From: Methanocaldococcaceae archaeon
GTDB taxonomy: Archaea > AGJL01 > Methanococci > Methanococcales > Methanocaldococcaceae
Direction: 5' to 3'
DNA length: 6,758 bases
NCBI GenBank assembly: GCA_027023665.1
Contig: JALVUY010000215.1
Span: 1-6,758 of the forward strand
Numbering within the stretch: position 1 is the first letter of the stretch; the number at the start of each line of letters is the position of its first letter. Below, in pieces: positions 1 to 6,753 of the stretch. The notes beneath the pieces were generated by a model. That model was not told where the DNA came from. It searched no databases and saw nothing but the letters and a program-made list of their open reading frames with translations. Both the position numbers and the translations under genes were made by a program.

Positions 1-76
1 CTCCTACTTCAAATCTTTCGCTATAAATATCTCCATTACAGTTAGGGCACATTTCTTTAAATATCATAGGTATCAT
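1..76 (-). CDS. rgy: Reverse gyrase, N-terminal fragment (runs off the window)
   Basis: Only the first 25 codons are present; the gene continues beyond base 1. The minus strand from the ATG at 76-74 reads MIPMIFKEMCPNCNGDIYSE and onward without a stop. The opening MIPxI followed by CPNC is what I recall for the N-terminal zinc finger of reverse gyrases, the helicase-topoisomerase fusion that positively supercoils DNA in hyperthermophiles. The first zinc-ligand pair is C10 and C13; the second pair would lie outside the window. A GGTG seven bases upstream of the ATG supports this start. It is divergent from the Taw3 gene. The family call rests on a short stretch, so another CxxC-starting protein cannot be fully excluded. 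Confidence 0.75.
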   Translation of the reverse strand, partial: MIPMIFKEMCPNCNGDIYSERFEVG

Positions 77-166
77 AATAAACACCAAAATTATTAATAA
101 ATTATTTTTTATTTATTTTTGATTTCAACAAAATTGGTTTAAAAACTTTTTGCTTTGAGTGAGAGT
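77..166. other. Divergent intergenic region between rgy and taw3
   Basis: This 90-base, very AT-rich spacer must hold the promoters of both divergent genes. I see no clear TTTATATA-type box on either strand, only T-rich and A-rich runs such as that around 104-121. The only recognisable signals are the GGTG ahead of the reverse gyrase ATG and the GAGTGAGAG ahead of the taw3 ATG. Confidence 0.4.
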
Positions 167-751
167 ATGGGATTTGAAGATGACAAAAAAAGAACATTGA
201 TAAATTTAGAATTAGCAATTAGAGAGAACTTAGTAGATAAAGATATAATTCCAATACTTGAAAAAATAAATAGTTTGGAAAATTATTACACTACGAGTTC
301 TTGCATAGGTAGAGTGGGAATTATGGAAATTCCAAAAGATAAGAATCCTAAAATATATTCAAAGTGGTTAGGTAAATGGCATCACTATGCCACATATGAG
401 GAAATGTTTAACGCTCTAAAAAATATTTCCAATGAGAAAAATTATATTATCTTTGTTATGAACTCCCCTATATTACATATAGCATCAAAAGATATTGACT
501 CTGCTAAGAATATGCTTGAATTAGCAATACATTCTGGTTTAAAAGCTTCTTCAATAAAATCAATATCTAAGAAAAGGATAATCGTTGAAATTTTAACTAC
601 CTATAAGGTAGATACTCCAATAGGAGAAGATGGAAAGATATTTGTAGATAACAATTACTTAAAGTTTTTATTAGATTATAGCAATTCCAAACTCAAAAGA
701 GCGAGAGAAATTTTTATGAGATGGGTAAATAATTTAGATAAACTAAAATAA
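167..751 (+). CDS. taw3: tRNA(Phe) 7-(3-amino-3-carboxypropyl)wyosine37-N4-methyltransferase, TYW3/Taw3 family
   Basis: A 194-residue protein of the TYW3 family, which methylates N4 of the tricyclic wyosine-type base at position 37 of tRNA(Phe), using S-adenosylmethionine in the eukaryotic enzyme. This supports reading-frame maintenance next to the anticodon. Visible family hallmarks are the SSCIGR motif (about residues 44-49), the WLGKWHHY stretch (about 67-74) and the SPILHIASKDIDSAKNMLELA helix region. A conserved-looking C-terminal half follows (KASSIKSISKKRIIVEI). Length matches archaeal members. I chose the ATG at 167 because GAGTGAGAG sits directly upstream. The longer reading from a TTG at 155 would place that signal inside the gene. 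It is followed after 27 bases by hef in the same direction, so the two may be cotranscribed. No truncation or frameshift is seen. Confidence 0.85.
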   Translation: MGFEDDKKRTLINLELAIRENLVDKDIIPILEKINSLENYYTTSSCIGRVGIMEIPKDKNPKIYSKWLGKWHHYATYEEMFNALKNISNEKNYIIFVMNSPILHIASKDIDSAKNMLELAIHSGLKASSIKSISKKRIIVEILTTYKVDTPIGEDGKIFVDNNYLKFLLDYSNSKLKRAREIFMRWVNNLDKLK

Positions 752-778
752 TATATTAAATTTAAAACTAAGAGTAGG

Positions 779-3145
779 ATGGATATGTATATAGAGCATC
801 CATTAATAAAACCAAAAACATTAGAGGCGAGGTTGTATCAACAGATTATAGCGGCAAATGCTTTAAAGAAAAAGACATTGTGCGTTTTACCCACTGGTTT
901 GGGAAAAACTGCAATTGCTATATTGGTCATAGTGGGTATTTTAACAAAAAAAGATGGTAAAGTTTTAATTTTAGCCCCTTCGAGACCTTTAGTAGAGCAA
1001 CATTGTAGAAGATTAAAAGAAATCCTAAAAATTGAAGAAGACAAAATAATAGCACTAACTGGAAAAATTCCTCCAAAAAAAAGAGTTGAACTATATAGAA
1101 AAGGTAAAATATTTGTTGCCACCCCTCAAGTTATTGAGAATGACATTATTGCTAAAAGAATTAATGTTGAAGAGTTTGTATTGTTAATTGCAGATGAGGC
1201 ACATCACACAGTTGGAGACCATTCCTATGCATTTGTATCTAAGGCATTTAAAGATAAATGTCATATTTTAGGATTAACTGCCTCTCCCGGGGCTGATATT
1301 GATAGATTAATGGAAATCTGTGAAAACTTAGGAATAGAGCATGTTGAAGTTAGAACTGAAGATGACGAAGATGTAAAGCCATACATTGCCAAAGTTAGAT
1401 TAATTCCAATAAGATTAGATTTACCAGAAGAATTTAAAAAAGCGTTAAAATTAATAAATGAAGCGTTAAAAGATAGATTAAAATTTTTAAAAGATTTTGG
1501 AGTTATTGACTCTATCAATATAACAAAAACTGAACTCATTGAACTAAATTCTAAGTTATTCGCCTACGATGAAGAGGTTAAATATGAACTTATAAGGGTG
1601 TGTTCAGAGGCATTAAAGTTAATGCACGCCAAGGATTTATTAGAAAGTCAGGGAAAGAGCGTATTTTTAAACTATATAAATAAATTATCTTCACAAAGAA
1701 CTAAATCTGCTAAATCAATAGTAAATGACGAAAGAATTAGAAAGGCAGTAAATTTATTATTAAAGACAAATGTTGAACATCCAAAATTAGATAAAGTTGT
1801 TGAAATGGTTAAAACATTTTTGGAAAAAAATGAAGATGAAAGAATTATAATATTCACGCAGTATAGAGACACTGTTGAGAAATTAGTTAATATCTTACAC
1901 CAAAATGGAATTAAGGCGATAAAGTTTATTGGTCAAACAAATAAAGAAGGAAAAGGAATGACTCAAAAACAGCAAATAGAAGCAATAGAGAAGTTTAAAA
2001 AAGAAGGAAATGTTTTAGTTTCTACAAGCGTATCTGAGGAAGGGATAGATATTCCAGCGGTAAATTATGTTATATTTTATGAGCCTGTGCCATCAGAAAT
2101 TAGGTTAATCCAGAGAAGAGGTAGAGCGATGAGAGGAGAAGGAGGGAGAGCTTATATATTAATAGCTAAAGGAACATCTGATGAAGCATACTACAGAAGT
2201 GCTTTGTACAAAGAAAAAGAGATGAAAAGACTCTTAAAAAATATATGTTATTTGTTGAACAAAAGATTACAGAAAAAATTAGAGATGGAGAATAAAAAGA
2301 TAGAAGAGCCTAAAAAAGAAACTATAATAGAAAAAGATACAGTAACAACAATAGAAACTAAAAAAGTAGTAGAGATAGAAAGTAAAGAAGAGAATAAAGA
2401 GAAAGAAAAAAAGACTTTAACAATATTGGACTTTATTAAGCAGTTTGAAGAAAAATCTATGAGTAAGGTTAAAGAAACTGACAAAGACAAAATTGAAAAA
2501 ATTGAAACTTCAGTTTCATTAAAAAAACCAATTAAGATTATTGTAGATGTCAGAGAAAAAAATATTGCCAAGTTATTACATAAATATGCTGATGTTGAAC
2601 TAAAAACTTTAGAAGTTGGAGATTATGTTTTAAGTGATAGAGTTGTTGTTGAGAGAAAAACAGCAGAAGACTTTGTAAATTCAATAATTGACAAGAGGTT
2701 ATTTTCACAGTTAAAAAATCTTAAAAAAGTTGAAAAACCGTTACTTATTATAGAAGGAGAAAACTTTAGCAGAATACATGAAAATGCCTTAAAAGGAGCT
2801 ATCTTATCAGTTATTTTTGACTTTGGAATACCTATATTATTTACAAAAAATGTTGATGAAACCGTTGATTTATTAATAAAAATTGCTGAAAAAGAGCAAT
2901 TAAAAGAAAAAAGACCGATTACAATAAGATATGGAAAAACTACAATGAGTTTAAAAGAACAACAAAGGTTTATTGTTGAAAGTTTGCCTGATGTTGGTGG
3001 TGCATTAGCTGATAGGTTATTAAAACATTTTAAAACTGTTGAAAGAGTATTTACAGCAAAAGAAGATGAATTAATGGAAGTTGAGGGTGTAGGAGAAGAA
3101 AGGGCTAAAAAAATTAGGAAAGTTTTAACAGCAAAATATGAGTAA
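779..3145 (+). CDS. hef: Hef: fused DEAH helicase and XPF/ERCC4-type structure-specific nuclease
   Basis: A 788-residue archaeal relative of FANCM/Mph1 and XPF that remodels and cuts stalled replication forks and flap structures. The N-terminal superfamily 2 helicase shows Walker A PTGLGKT (38-44), DEAH (139-142), TAS (167-169) and motif VI QRRGRAMRG (from 445). A linker of about 90 residues, very rich in Lys and Glu (roughly 495-580), looks disordered. The nuclease domain follows with VDVRE (589-593), then GD (614-615) and ERKxxxD (E625, R626, K627, D631), the complete XPF active-site signature. Two helix-hairpin-helix motifs close the protein (LPDVGG from 736, VEGVGEE from 768). All key residues are present, so both activities should be intact. 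The start is uncertain between ATG 779 and ATG 785, since the ribosome-binding signal AGAGTAGG is weak. A TATA-like stretch at 752-760 lies about 25 bases ahead. The gene converges on frhB. Confidence 0.95.
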   Translation: MDMYIEHPLIKPKTLEARLYQQIIAANALKKKTLCVLPTGLGKTAIAILVIVGILTKKDGKVLILAPSRPLVEQHCRRLKEILKIEEDKIIALTGKIPPKKRVELYRKGKIFVATPQVIENDIIAKRINVEEFVLLIADEAHHTVGDHSYAFVSKAFKDKCHILGLTASPGADIDRLMEICENLGIEHVEVRTEDDEDVKPYIAKVRLIPIRLDLPEEFKKALKLINEALKDRLKFLKDFGVIDSINITKTELIELNSKLFAYDEEVKYELIRVCSEALKLMHAKDLLESQGKSVFLNYINKLSSQRTKSAKSIVNDERIRKAVNLLLKTNVEHPKLDKVVEMVKTFLEKNEDERIIIFTQYRDTVEKLVNILHQNGIKAIKFIGQTNKEGKGMTQKQQIEAIEKFKKEGNVLVSTSVSEEGIDIPAVNYVIFYEPVPSEIRLIQRRGRAMRGEGGRAYILIAKGTSDEAYYRSALYKEKEMKRLLKNICYLLNKRLQKKLEMENKKIEEPKKETIIEKDTVTTIETKKVVEIESKEENKEKEKKTLTILDFIKQFEEKSMSKVKETDKDKIEKIETSVSLKKPIKIIVDVREKNIAKLLHKYADVELKTLEVGDYVLSDRVVVERKTAEDFVNSIIDKRLFSQLKNLKKVEKPLLIIEGENFSRIHENALKGAILSVIFDFGIPILFTKNVDETVDLLIKIAEKEQLKEKRPITIRYGKTTMSLKEQQRFIVESLPDVGGALADRLLKHFKTVERVFTAKEDELMEVEGVGEERAKKIRKVLTAKYE

Positions 3146-3148
3146 TAC

Positions 3149-3153
3149 TTTTT
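3149..3153 (+). terminator. Candidate T-run terminator after hef
   Basis: Five consecutive T residues begin three bases after the hef stop codon and run into the frhB stop codon. Archaeal transcription can end at T-runs without a hairpin, so this is a plausible hef terminator. Evidence is positional only. On the opposite strand a run of seven T residues (3113-3107), inside the hef coding end, could serve frhB in the same way. Confidence 0.3.
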
Positions 3154-4000
3154 AATAAGGCACTGGCAAACCAAGTTCTTTTCTATGTTCAATCTCTTTC
3201 ATATTTTTCTCTTTTTTAGTTAGAGCTAATTTTTCTACTAGACCTAAGCCAGGTTTAACCTCTTCTATTGGTTTAACTTCTAAGTACCCATCTTCAACCA
3301 TTTTGTTAAATATCTCTTCCCCTTTTGCAGTTCTTATAAAGACAGTACTCCATCCATCTGGGCTTCCAACGGAACCTGTTGAAATATCTGCCAACTCTGC
3401 AGTGTAGTCAGTGCATACATGACAAGCCACTTGCTCATAAGGATGGGTTTCTTTTAATTTAATTGCTTTTGTTTCTCCCCATTTTGTATAGACCCAAAAC
3501 TTACCTTTACCAATATCCATTTTAACAACATCTTCCATCTTAACTCCACAGTGTTCTTCTACAATTAGCTTTAATCCATTGTATGGGAAGTTTTCCATAC
3601 AGAAAATTCCTATAATTAATGATATTTTATCAGGAATGTGTCTAAAACCTACAGGATATTTCATTAACTTCCTTACAGCCCTAACTTGGCATGGAGTTCC
3701 TACAACTCCAATTTTTTCACATCCATATTCCCTAACAGCACTTTTCAATACAGATATATTAGGGCAGACAGTATATTTTGTTCCTGCCGCCTCTAAAACT
3801 TCCTCTGGTGTTGTGGCCACTTTAGGGATTGCTTTAAATTCTCCAGCATTATCTGCTACAATAACTCCATCTAATAAATTATTCTCTAAACCATAAATAA
3901 AAGCTGTTGAAACAATCCCTCCATCTTGACATGTCTTTAAAACTTCTTTTAATGTACTTCTTGCTGAAACTACTTTCTTATAAGTTCCAAAAGGATCCAT
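3152..4000 (-). CDS. frhB: Coenzyme F420-reducing hydrogenase, beta subunit (FAD/F420 site)
   Basis: A 282-residue FrhB. In the FrhABG complex this subunit holds FAD and one [4Fe-4S] cluster and passes electrons arriving from FrhG to coenzyme F420. Family signs include the N-terminal [12 protein letters not shown] (about 23-34), the CPN at 79-81, and [15 protein letters not shown] (about 98-112). IGIFCMENF (about 130-138), [19 protein letters not shown] (about 194-212) and GWSTVFIRT follow. Eight cysteines (24, 79, 94, 104, 134, 151, 193, 196) supply candidate cluster ligands. The ATG at 4000 is preceded by GAGGTG at a normal distance, which fixes the start. It is the last gene of the operon, 48 bases after frhG, and ends 6 bases from the convergent hef stop. 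The same fold occurs in other F420-dependent enzymes, but the company of frhA, D and G settles the assignment. Confidence 0.95.
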   Translation of the reverse strand: MDPFGTYKKVVSARSTLKEVLKTCQDGGIVSTAFIYGLENNLLDGVIVADNAGEFKAIPKVATTPEEVLEAAGTKYTVCPNISVLKSAVREYGCEKIGVVGTPCQVRAVRKLMKYPVGFRHIPDKISLIIGIFCMENFPYNGLKLIVEEHCGVKMEDVVKMDIGKGKFWVYTKWGETKAIKLKETHPYEQVACHVCTDYTAELADISTGSVGSPDGWSTVFIRTAKGEEIFNKMVEDGYLEVKPIEEVKPGLGLVEKLALTKKEKNMKEIEHRKELGLPVPY

Positions 4001-4048
4001 CTATTCCACCTCAAAAATTATTTATAAAATTTATACTGATTGAAATGA
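4001..4048 (-). other. frhG-frhB intergenic spacer with frhB ribosome binding site
   Basis: A 48-base spacer, AT-rich except for the GAGGTGG immediately upstream of the frhB ATG, a strong match to the archaeal Shine-Dalgarno consensus. TATAAA-like runs in it lie too near the ATG to be a convincing separate promoter, so frhB is probably translated from the operon transcript. Confidence 0.55.
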
Positions 4049-4732
4049 TTACTCTATTTTTTCAATTAACTCTGGAAATCTAATTCTTGGACACTGTACT
4101 GAACAAACTCCACATTTAATACACAAATACTGAGTAACATTTGGTCTTCCATCTATCATTTCTATTGCTCTTGTTGGACACGCAGCTGCACAAGTCCCAC
4201 AACCCATACAGAGAGATTTATTAACTACCTTAGTTAGTAAATCACATCCACATGCTTCACTTCCTTTTTCTGCTAATTCAGCAAATGGTTGTAAATATTC
4301 CATATCTCCATTTAATGCAGCTGTTATTACTGAAACAATAGCCTCTGGTGAAGGAGGACATCCTGGAATAGCTAAATCTACTTTAATAACTTCAGTTAAT
4401 GGAGAGAATGAGCTATGAACTGGCTTTGATAATTGGTTTCCTCTACAGTATCTTGTAACTCCACCAGTCGCAGCACAAGCTCCTAAAGCTACAACTATCT
4501 TTGCTTTTTCTTTTACCTCTTTAGCAATCTCTAAACTATGATGGTCATCTAAACATACAGAACCTTCAACTAATGCAATATCACATTCAGGAATTTCTCT
4601 AACATCTGCCAATGTTTGACAATAAACCAACTCAATTGAATTTAAAACATCTAATAACTTCTCATAGGTATCTGCCAAAGAAACTAAGCATCCACAACAA
4701 CTACATAGTTGAACATGAGCAACTTTAACCAC
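4049..4732 (-). CDS. frhG: Coenzyme F420-reducing hydrogenase, gamma (small) subunit with iron-sulfur relay
   Basis: A 227-residue FrhG, the electron relay between the Ni-Fe centre of FrhA and the FAD of FrhB. The N-terminal part is a [NiFe]-hydrogenase small-subunit domain: LCSCCGCL (C10, C12, C13, C15), EGSVC (56-60), LGAC (C86) and IPGCPPSPE (C125). The C-terminal part is a two-cluster ferredoxin domain with C175xxC178xxC181xxxC185 and C204xxC207xxC210xxxC214. No signal peptide is seen, as expected for a cytoplasmic F420-reducing enzyme. I place the start at the GTG at 4732. The sequence GGGGTGAT at 4744-4737 is a good ribosome binding site with normal spacing to it. An in-frame GTG at 4741, giving 230 residues and overlapping frhD, lies inside that binding site and is therefore unlikely. 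With the 4732 start the gene begins one base after the frhD stop codon, indicating tight translational coupling. Confidence 0.95.
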   Translation of the reverse strand: MVKVAHVQLCSCCGCLVSLADTYEKLLDVLNSIELVYCQTLADVREIPECDIALVEGSVCLDDHHSLEIAKEVKEKAKIVVALGACAATGGVTRYCRGNQLSKPVHSSFSPLTEVIKVDLAIPGCPPSPEAIVSVITAALNGDMEYLQPFAELAEKGSEACGCDLLTKVVNKSLCMGCGTCAAACPTRAIEMIDGRPNVTQYLCIKCGVCSVQCPRIRFPELIEKIE

Positions 4733-4733
4733 A

Positions 4734-5276
4734 TTAATCACCCCTCAATTCTCTAAGGATAATATTTACTGCCTTATCAATTGCCTTTTCAACTTCCTCA
4801 CTCAACCCAATATAAACATCTGGTTCAGAAATATATTTTGCCTGACATCCAACAACTTTAACCTCTATATTATATTTTTCAGCGACCTCTTTTAATAAAG
4901 AAGATAAAGGCCAATTGTGAGAATCTAATCTATCATATTTTGGATTTGGCAACTCATCTTTTTCAATTATTTTTATTTCTCCCGGTTTTAATCCCCAGTC
5001 AATTACATCAACTACAATTATTTTTTTTGTTTTTGAATTTTCATCTATTAATGTTAAAACTTGCTGAGGAGCTCCTGTTCCAGCATCTACTAAGGCTATT
5101 CTCTTTTTTTCGTCATCAGTTAAAATTTTGTTCAATTTTTCAATAACATGAACACTAAATCCATCATCGGCAAATAGTATATTACCACAACCCAATACCA
5201 TTATTTCCTTTTTTAAATAAGAGGGAGTTAAATCAAATAATTCGTCTAATTCATTTTCATTTTTTTCAGCCTTCAT
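4734..5276 (-). CDS. frhD: Hydrogenase maturation protease for FrhA
   Basis: A 180-residue member of the HycI/HoxM/HyaD endopeptidase family, which removes the C-terminal peptide of the hydrogenase large subunit once nickel is inserted. The family opening [12 protein letters not shown] (29-40) is clear. Candidate nickel-probing ligands by comparison with HycI are an acidic residue in ADDGF (D37 or D38), D64 in VDAGTGA and H120 in DSHNWPL. Its expected substrate is the FrhA precursor, cut after the H of the C-terminal CATH motif. The first 25 residues ([15 protein letters not shown]...) are a charged extension before the fold. The ATG at 5276 has only a weak upstream signal. An internal ATG at 5201, preceded by AAAAGGAAAT, would give 155 residues and cannot be ruled out. 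It lies between frhA and frhG in the operon and couples tightly to frhG. Confidence 0.92.
   Translation of the reverse strand: MKAEKNENELDELFDLTPSYLKKEIMVLGCGNILFADDGFSVHVIEKLNKILTDDEKKRIALVDAGTGAPQQVLTLIDENSKTKKIIVVDVIDWGLKPGEIKIIEKDELPNPKYDRLDSHNWPLSSLLKEVAEKYNIEVKVVGCQAKYISEPDVYIGLSEEVEKAIDKAVNIILRELRGD
4737..4744 (-). promoter_or_regulatory. frhG ribosome binding site inside the frhD 3' end
   Basis: The minus strand reads GGGGTGAT here, matching the archaeal anti-Shine-Dalgarno complement GGTGAT. It is encoded by the last codons of frhD and decides the frhG start in favour of the GTG at 4732 rather than the GTG at 4741, which it contains. Confidence 0.7.
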
Positions 5277-5336
5277 AGTTTCATTCTTTTTTATTTTTAT
5301 TAAGATTTTAATTTTAAACCCTATTATATGAGAAAA
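5277..5336 (-). other. Spacer between the SECIS element and frhD
   Basis: Sixty AT-rich bases that begin with TTTTTCTC directly after the hairpin. A TATAATA-like stretch lies near 5324-5330 on the minus strand and could be a minor internal promoter, but it is not a convincing match. No strong ribosome binding site precedes the frhD ATG at 5276. Confidence 0.4.
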
Positions 5337-5372
5337 AGCCTCTTGGGTCCCTTTCGGGTTCCCCTTGAGGCT
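5337..5372 (-). promoter_or_regulatory. SECIS element in the 3' untranslated region of frhA
   Basis: A 36-base hairpin on the frhA transcript with every hallmark of an archaeal selenocysteine insertion sequence. Reading 5' to 3': lower stem AGCCUC (5372-5367) pairing with GAGGCU (5342-5337); a symmetric AA/AA bulge; stem GGG/CCC; the diagnostic GAA (5361-5359) opposite a single A (5348); stem CCC/GGG; and a GAAA apical loop (5355-5352). It lies 74 bases downstream of the in-frame UGA of frhA, in the 3' untranslated position usual in Methanococcales. The first stem base is also the last base of the frhA UAA stop. It is followed by five U residues, so it might additionally help end or stabilise transcripts, which is inference. 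It would direct the selenocysteine-specific elongation factor to the upstream UGA. Confidence 0.95.
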
Positions 5373-6604
5373 TATAACATTTTTCTAACTTCTATAGTTT
5401 CTTTTGACTCTTCATCCTTAACTATAATGTGTGTTGCACATGATGCTCATATGTCATAGGCTCTCATTATCACTTCAGCATATTGATGTGGATAACCCTC
5501 AATTGCCTTTTCAACTATTGGGAAGTTCCAAGTTGATGCCGCTATGATTCTATAACTCTTTATTTTTCCATCTTTTCCAACTTCTGCCATGTGTGTATTT
5601 GTTGCTCTTGGAGCTTCATGAACTCCAATTCCAAAACCATCTTTGTATTCAACTTCAGCTCTTGTCTTTCCATATATATTAACTTCATCTAAAATTTCTA
5701 AGGCTCTATAAACAGCACCTAAGTTTTCTTGAGCTCTTGCTATGTTGATGTCTAAAGCACTACCTCCTGCTCTAAAGTTTCCAAATTTAACCAATCTTGC
5801 TCTTGGTCCTCCTTCAGCAGGAACTCCCTCATATAAAGGAATTTGAATTGTTGTAGTGTGTATTGCCTCTTTATCATCATAGTATCTTTGAGGAGGAATT
5901 TCTACGACACTATCCCAGTTTATAGCATATCTATCTCCATATGTTGTGTGAGAGGCAATGTATGGATATTCATGAGATCCTAAATCAGGAATTCCAACTT
6001 CTTCTAAGTATCTTTCAATTAATTCAGTGTATTTTTCATACAATTCATAGGCATCTTTTTCATACTGTCTTAATGCGTAGTATAACTTTGACTTAGCTCT
6101 TTCAGTTATGTTTGTTCTCATTCCTCCAATTACAATGTTTGGAGGATGAATCCCTTCTCCACCTACAATATCAACAACTAACTGTCCAACTTTTCTCATT
6201 CTTTGAATTAATTTTATTAATTCGATTCTTAAATTGGCTTCATCAGGTTTTAAAAAGTCATCAATTGTTAATAAGTGGTGTAATGGATGAGAATGTAATC
6301 TATTTCCAAGTCCTACTAATTCCCTTAACAATAAACCATCATCAGGAACTTCACAGCCAATAGCATCTTCTATTGCTTCACAGGATGCAATTCCGTGAGT
6401 GGTTTGACAAATTCCACAGATTCTCATAACTGCAATTGGAGCAAATTCTGCAGGTCTGCCCCTTAACATTGTTTCGAATCCCCTAACAGGAGTTGTATTT
6501 AAATAATATGCTTTATTTACTATTCCTTCATCATCAACTTCTAAAATCAGTTTCGCATGTCCTTCATGTCTCGTTGTTGGGGATATTTCTATTCTGTTAG
6601 CCAC
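5372..6604 (-). CDS. frhA: Coenzyme F420-reducing hydrogenase, alpha (large) subunit, selenocysteine-containing [NiFeSe]
   Basis: The catalytic subunit, which splits or forms H2 at a Ni-Fe centre and sends electrons through FrhG to FrhB. It reads as 410 residues with one in-frame UGA as selenocysteine 386. The N-terminal metal motif [10 protein letters not shown] gives ligands C63 and C66. The C-terminal motif D-I-U386-A-S-C389-A-T-H392 replaces the usual first Cys with Sec and gives the other two ligands. Beyond H392 lie 18 residues ([18 protein letters not shown]), the tail that FrhD should remove during maturation. The start is taken as the GTG at 6604, because GGAGGTGAA (6617-6609) sits just upstream and [15 protein letters not shown] resembles family N-termini. 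Longer readings from ATG 6619 or 6655 put that ribosome binding site inside the gene and add an unlikely hydrophobic stretch. A caller ending the gene at the UGA would lose half the active site. First gene of the operon. Confidence 0.96.
5447..5449 (-). other. In-frame UGA recoded as selenocysteine in frhA
   Basis: The codon on the minus strand is TGA. It falls exactly at the first cysteine position of the large-subunit motif DxCxxCxxH. The frame continues past it for 24 sense codons, including the second motif cysteine and the histidine, to a TAA. A matching SECIS hairpin follows downstream. Confidence 0.95.
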
Positions 6605-6608
6605 AAAA

Positions 6609-6617
6609 TTCACCTCC
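6609..6617 (-). promoter_or_regulatory. frhA ribosome binding site
   Basis: The minus strand reads GGAGGTGAA, nearly the full archaeal Shine-Dalgarno consensus. Four bases (TTTT) separate it from the GTG at 6604. Its position overlaps the ATG at 6619, which argues against that ATG as the start codon. Confidence 0.8.
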
Positions 6618-6674
6618 ATAATGATAAACGATAAAAATAGAGATAAAGTCAACAAAATTTGCTTATTAACTTTT

Positions 6675-6695
6675 TTTATATAAACTTATATATGC
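6675..6695 (-). promoter_or_regulatory. Candidate TATA-box region for the frh operon
   Basis: On the minus strand two overlapping TATA-like elements appear: GCATATATAAG (6695-6685) and TTTATATAAA (6684-6675). The second closely matches the TTTATATA box known for Methanocaldococcales. With transcription starting roughly 25 bases downstream, the frhA leader would be about 45 to 60 bases. A short palindrome (6690-6701) abuts it. The call is by motif and position; which box is used cannot be told. Confidence 0.55.
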
Positions 6696-6730
6696 CCATA
6701 TCTCTTTAAAAATATCAATATACGCTTTTA

Positions 6731-6753
6731 GTTTTTTAGATATGTTAAAAAAC
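6731..6753. repeat. Perfect short inverted repeat upstream of the frh promoter
   Basis: GTTTTTTA (6731-6738) and TAAAAAAC (6746-6753) are exact reverse complements separated by seven bases. It could be a binding site, part of a terminator for a gene beyond the right edge, or chance in AT-rich DNA. Nothing else is seen in the 6705-6758 stretch. Confidence 0.35.

Noticed and set aside
155..166. TTG start for taw3 adding four residues
   Set aside because: The stretch it adds contains the GAGTGAGAG that serves as ribosome binding signal for the ATG at 167.
2623..3192. 189-residue minus-strand open frame opposite hef
   Set aside because: It is antisense to the nuclease and helix-hairpin-helix domains, has low-complexity Ser/Phe/Leu composition typical of a shadow frame, and matches no family I recognise.
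3579..3896. 105-residue plus-strand open frame opposite frhB
   Set aside because: It lies entirely within the well-supported frhB coding region and shows no recognisable motif or ribosome binding site.
4015..4036. Internal promoter ahead of frhB
   Set aside because: The TATAAA-like runs are only about 15-35 bases from the ATG and any AT-rich spacer here would show them; a strong ribosome binding site suffices within the operon.
5337..5372. Hairpin as a plain intrinsic terminator
   Set aside because: The GAA/A internal loop and its position after a UGA-containing selenoprotein gene identify it as a SECIS. A secondary terminator role remains possible only because of the U-run.
5447..5449. frhA as a truncated gene or pseudogene ending at TGA
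   Set aside because: The frame after the TGA encodes the exact missing motif C-A-T-H and a maturation tail, and a canonical SECIS follows, so recoding is far better supported than decay.
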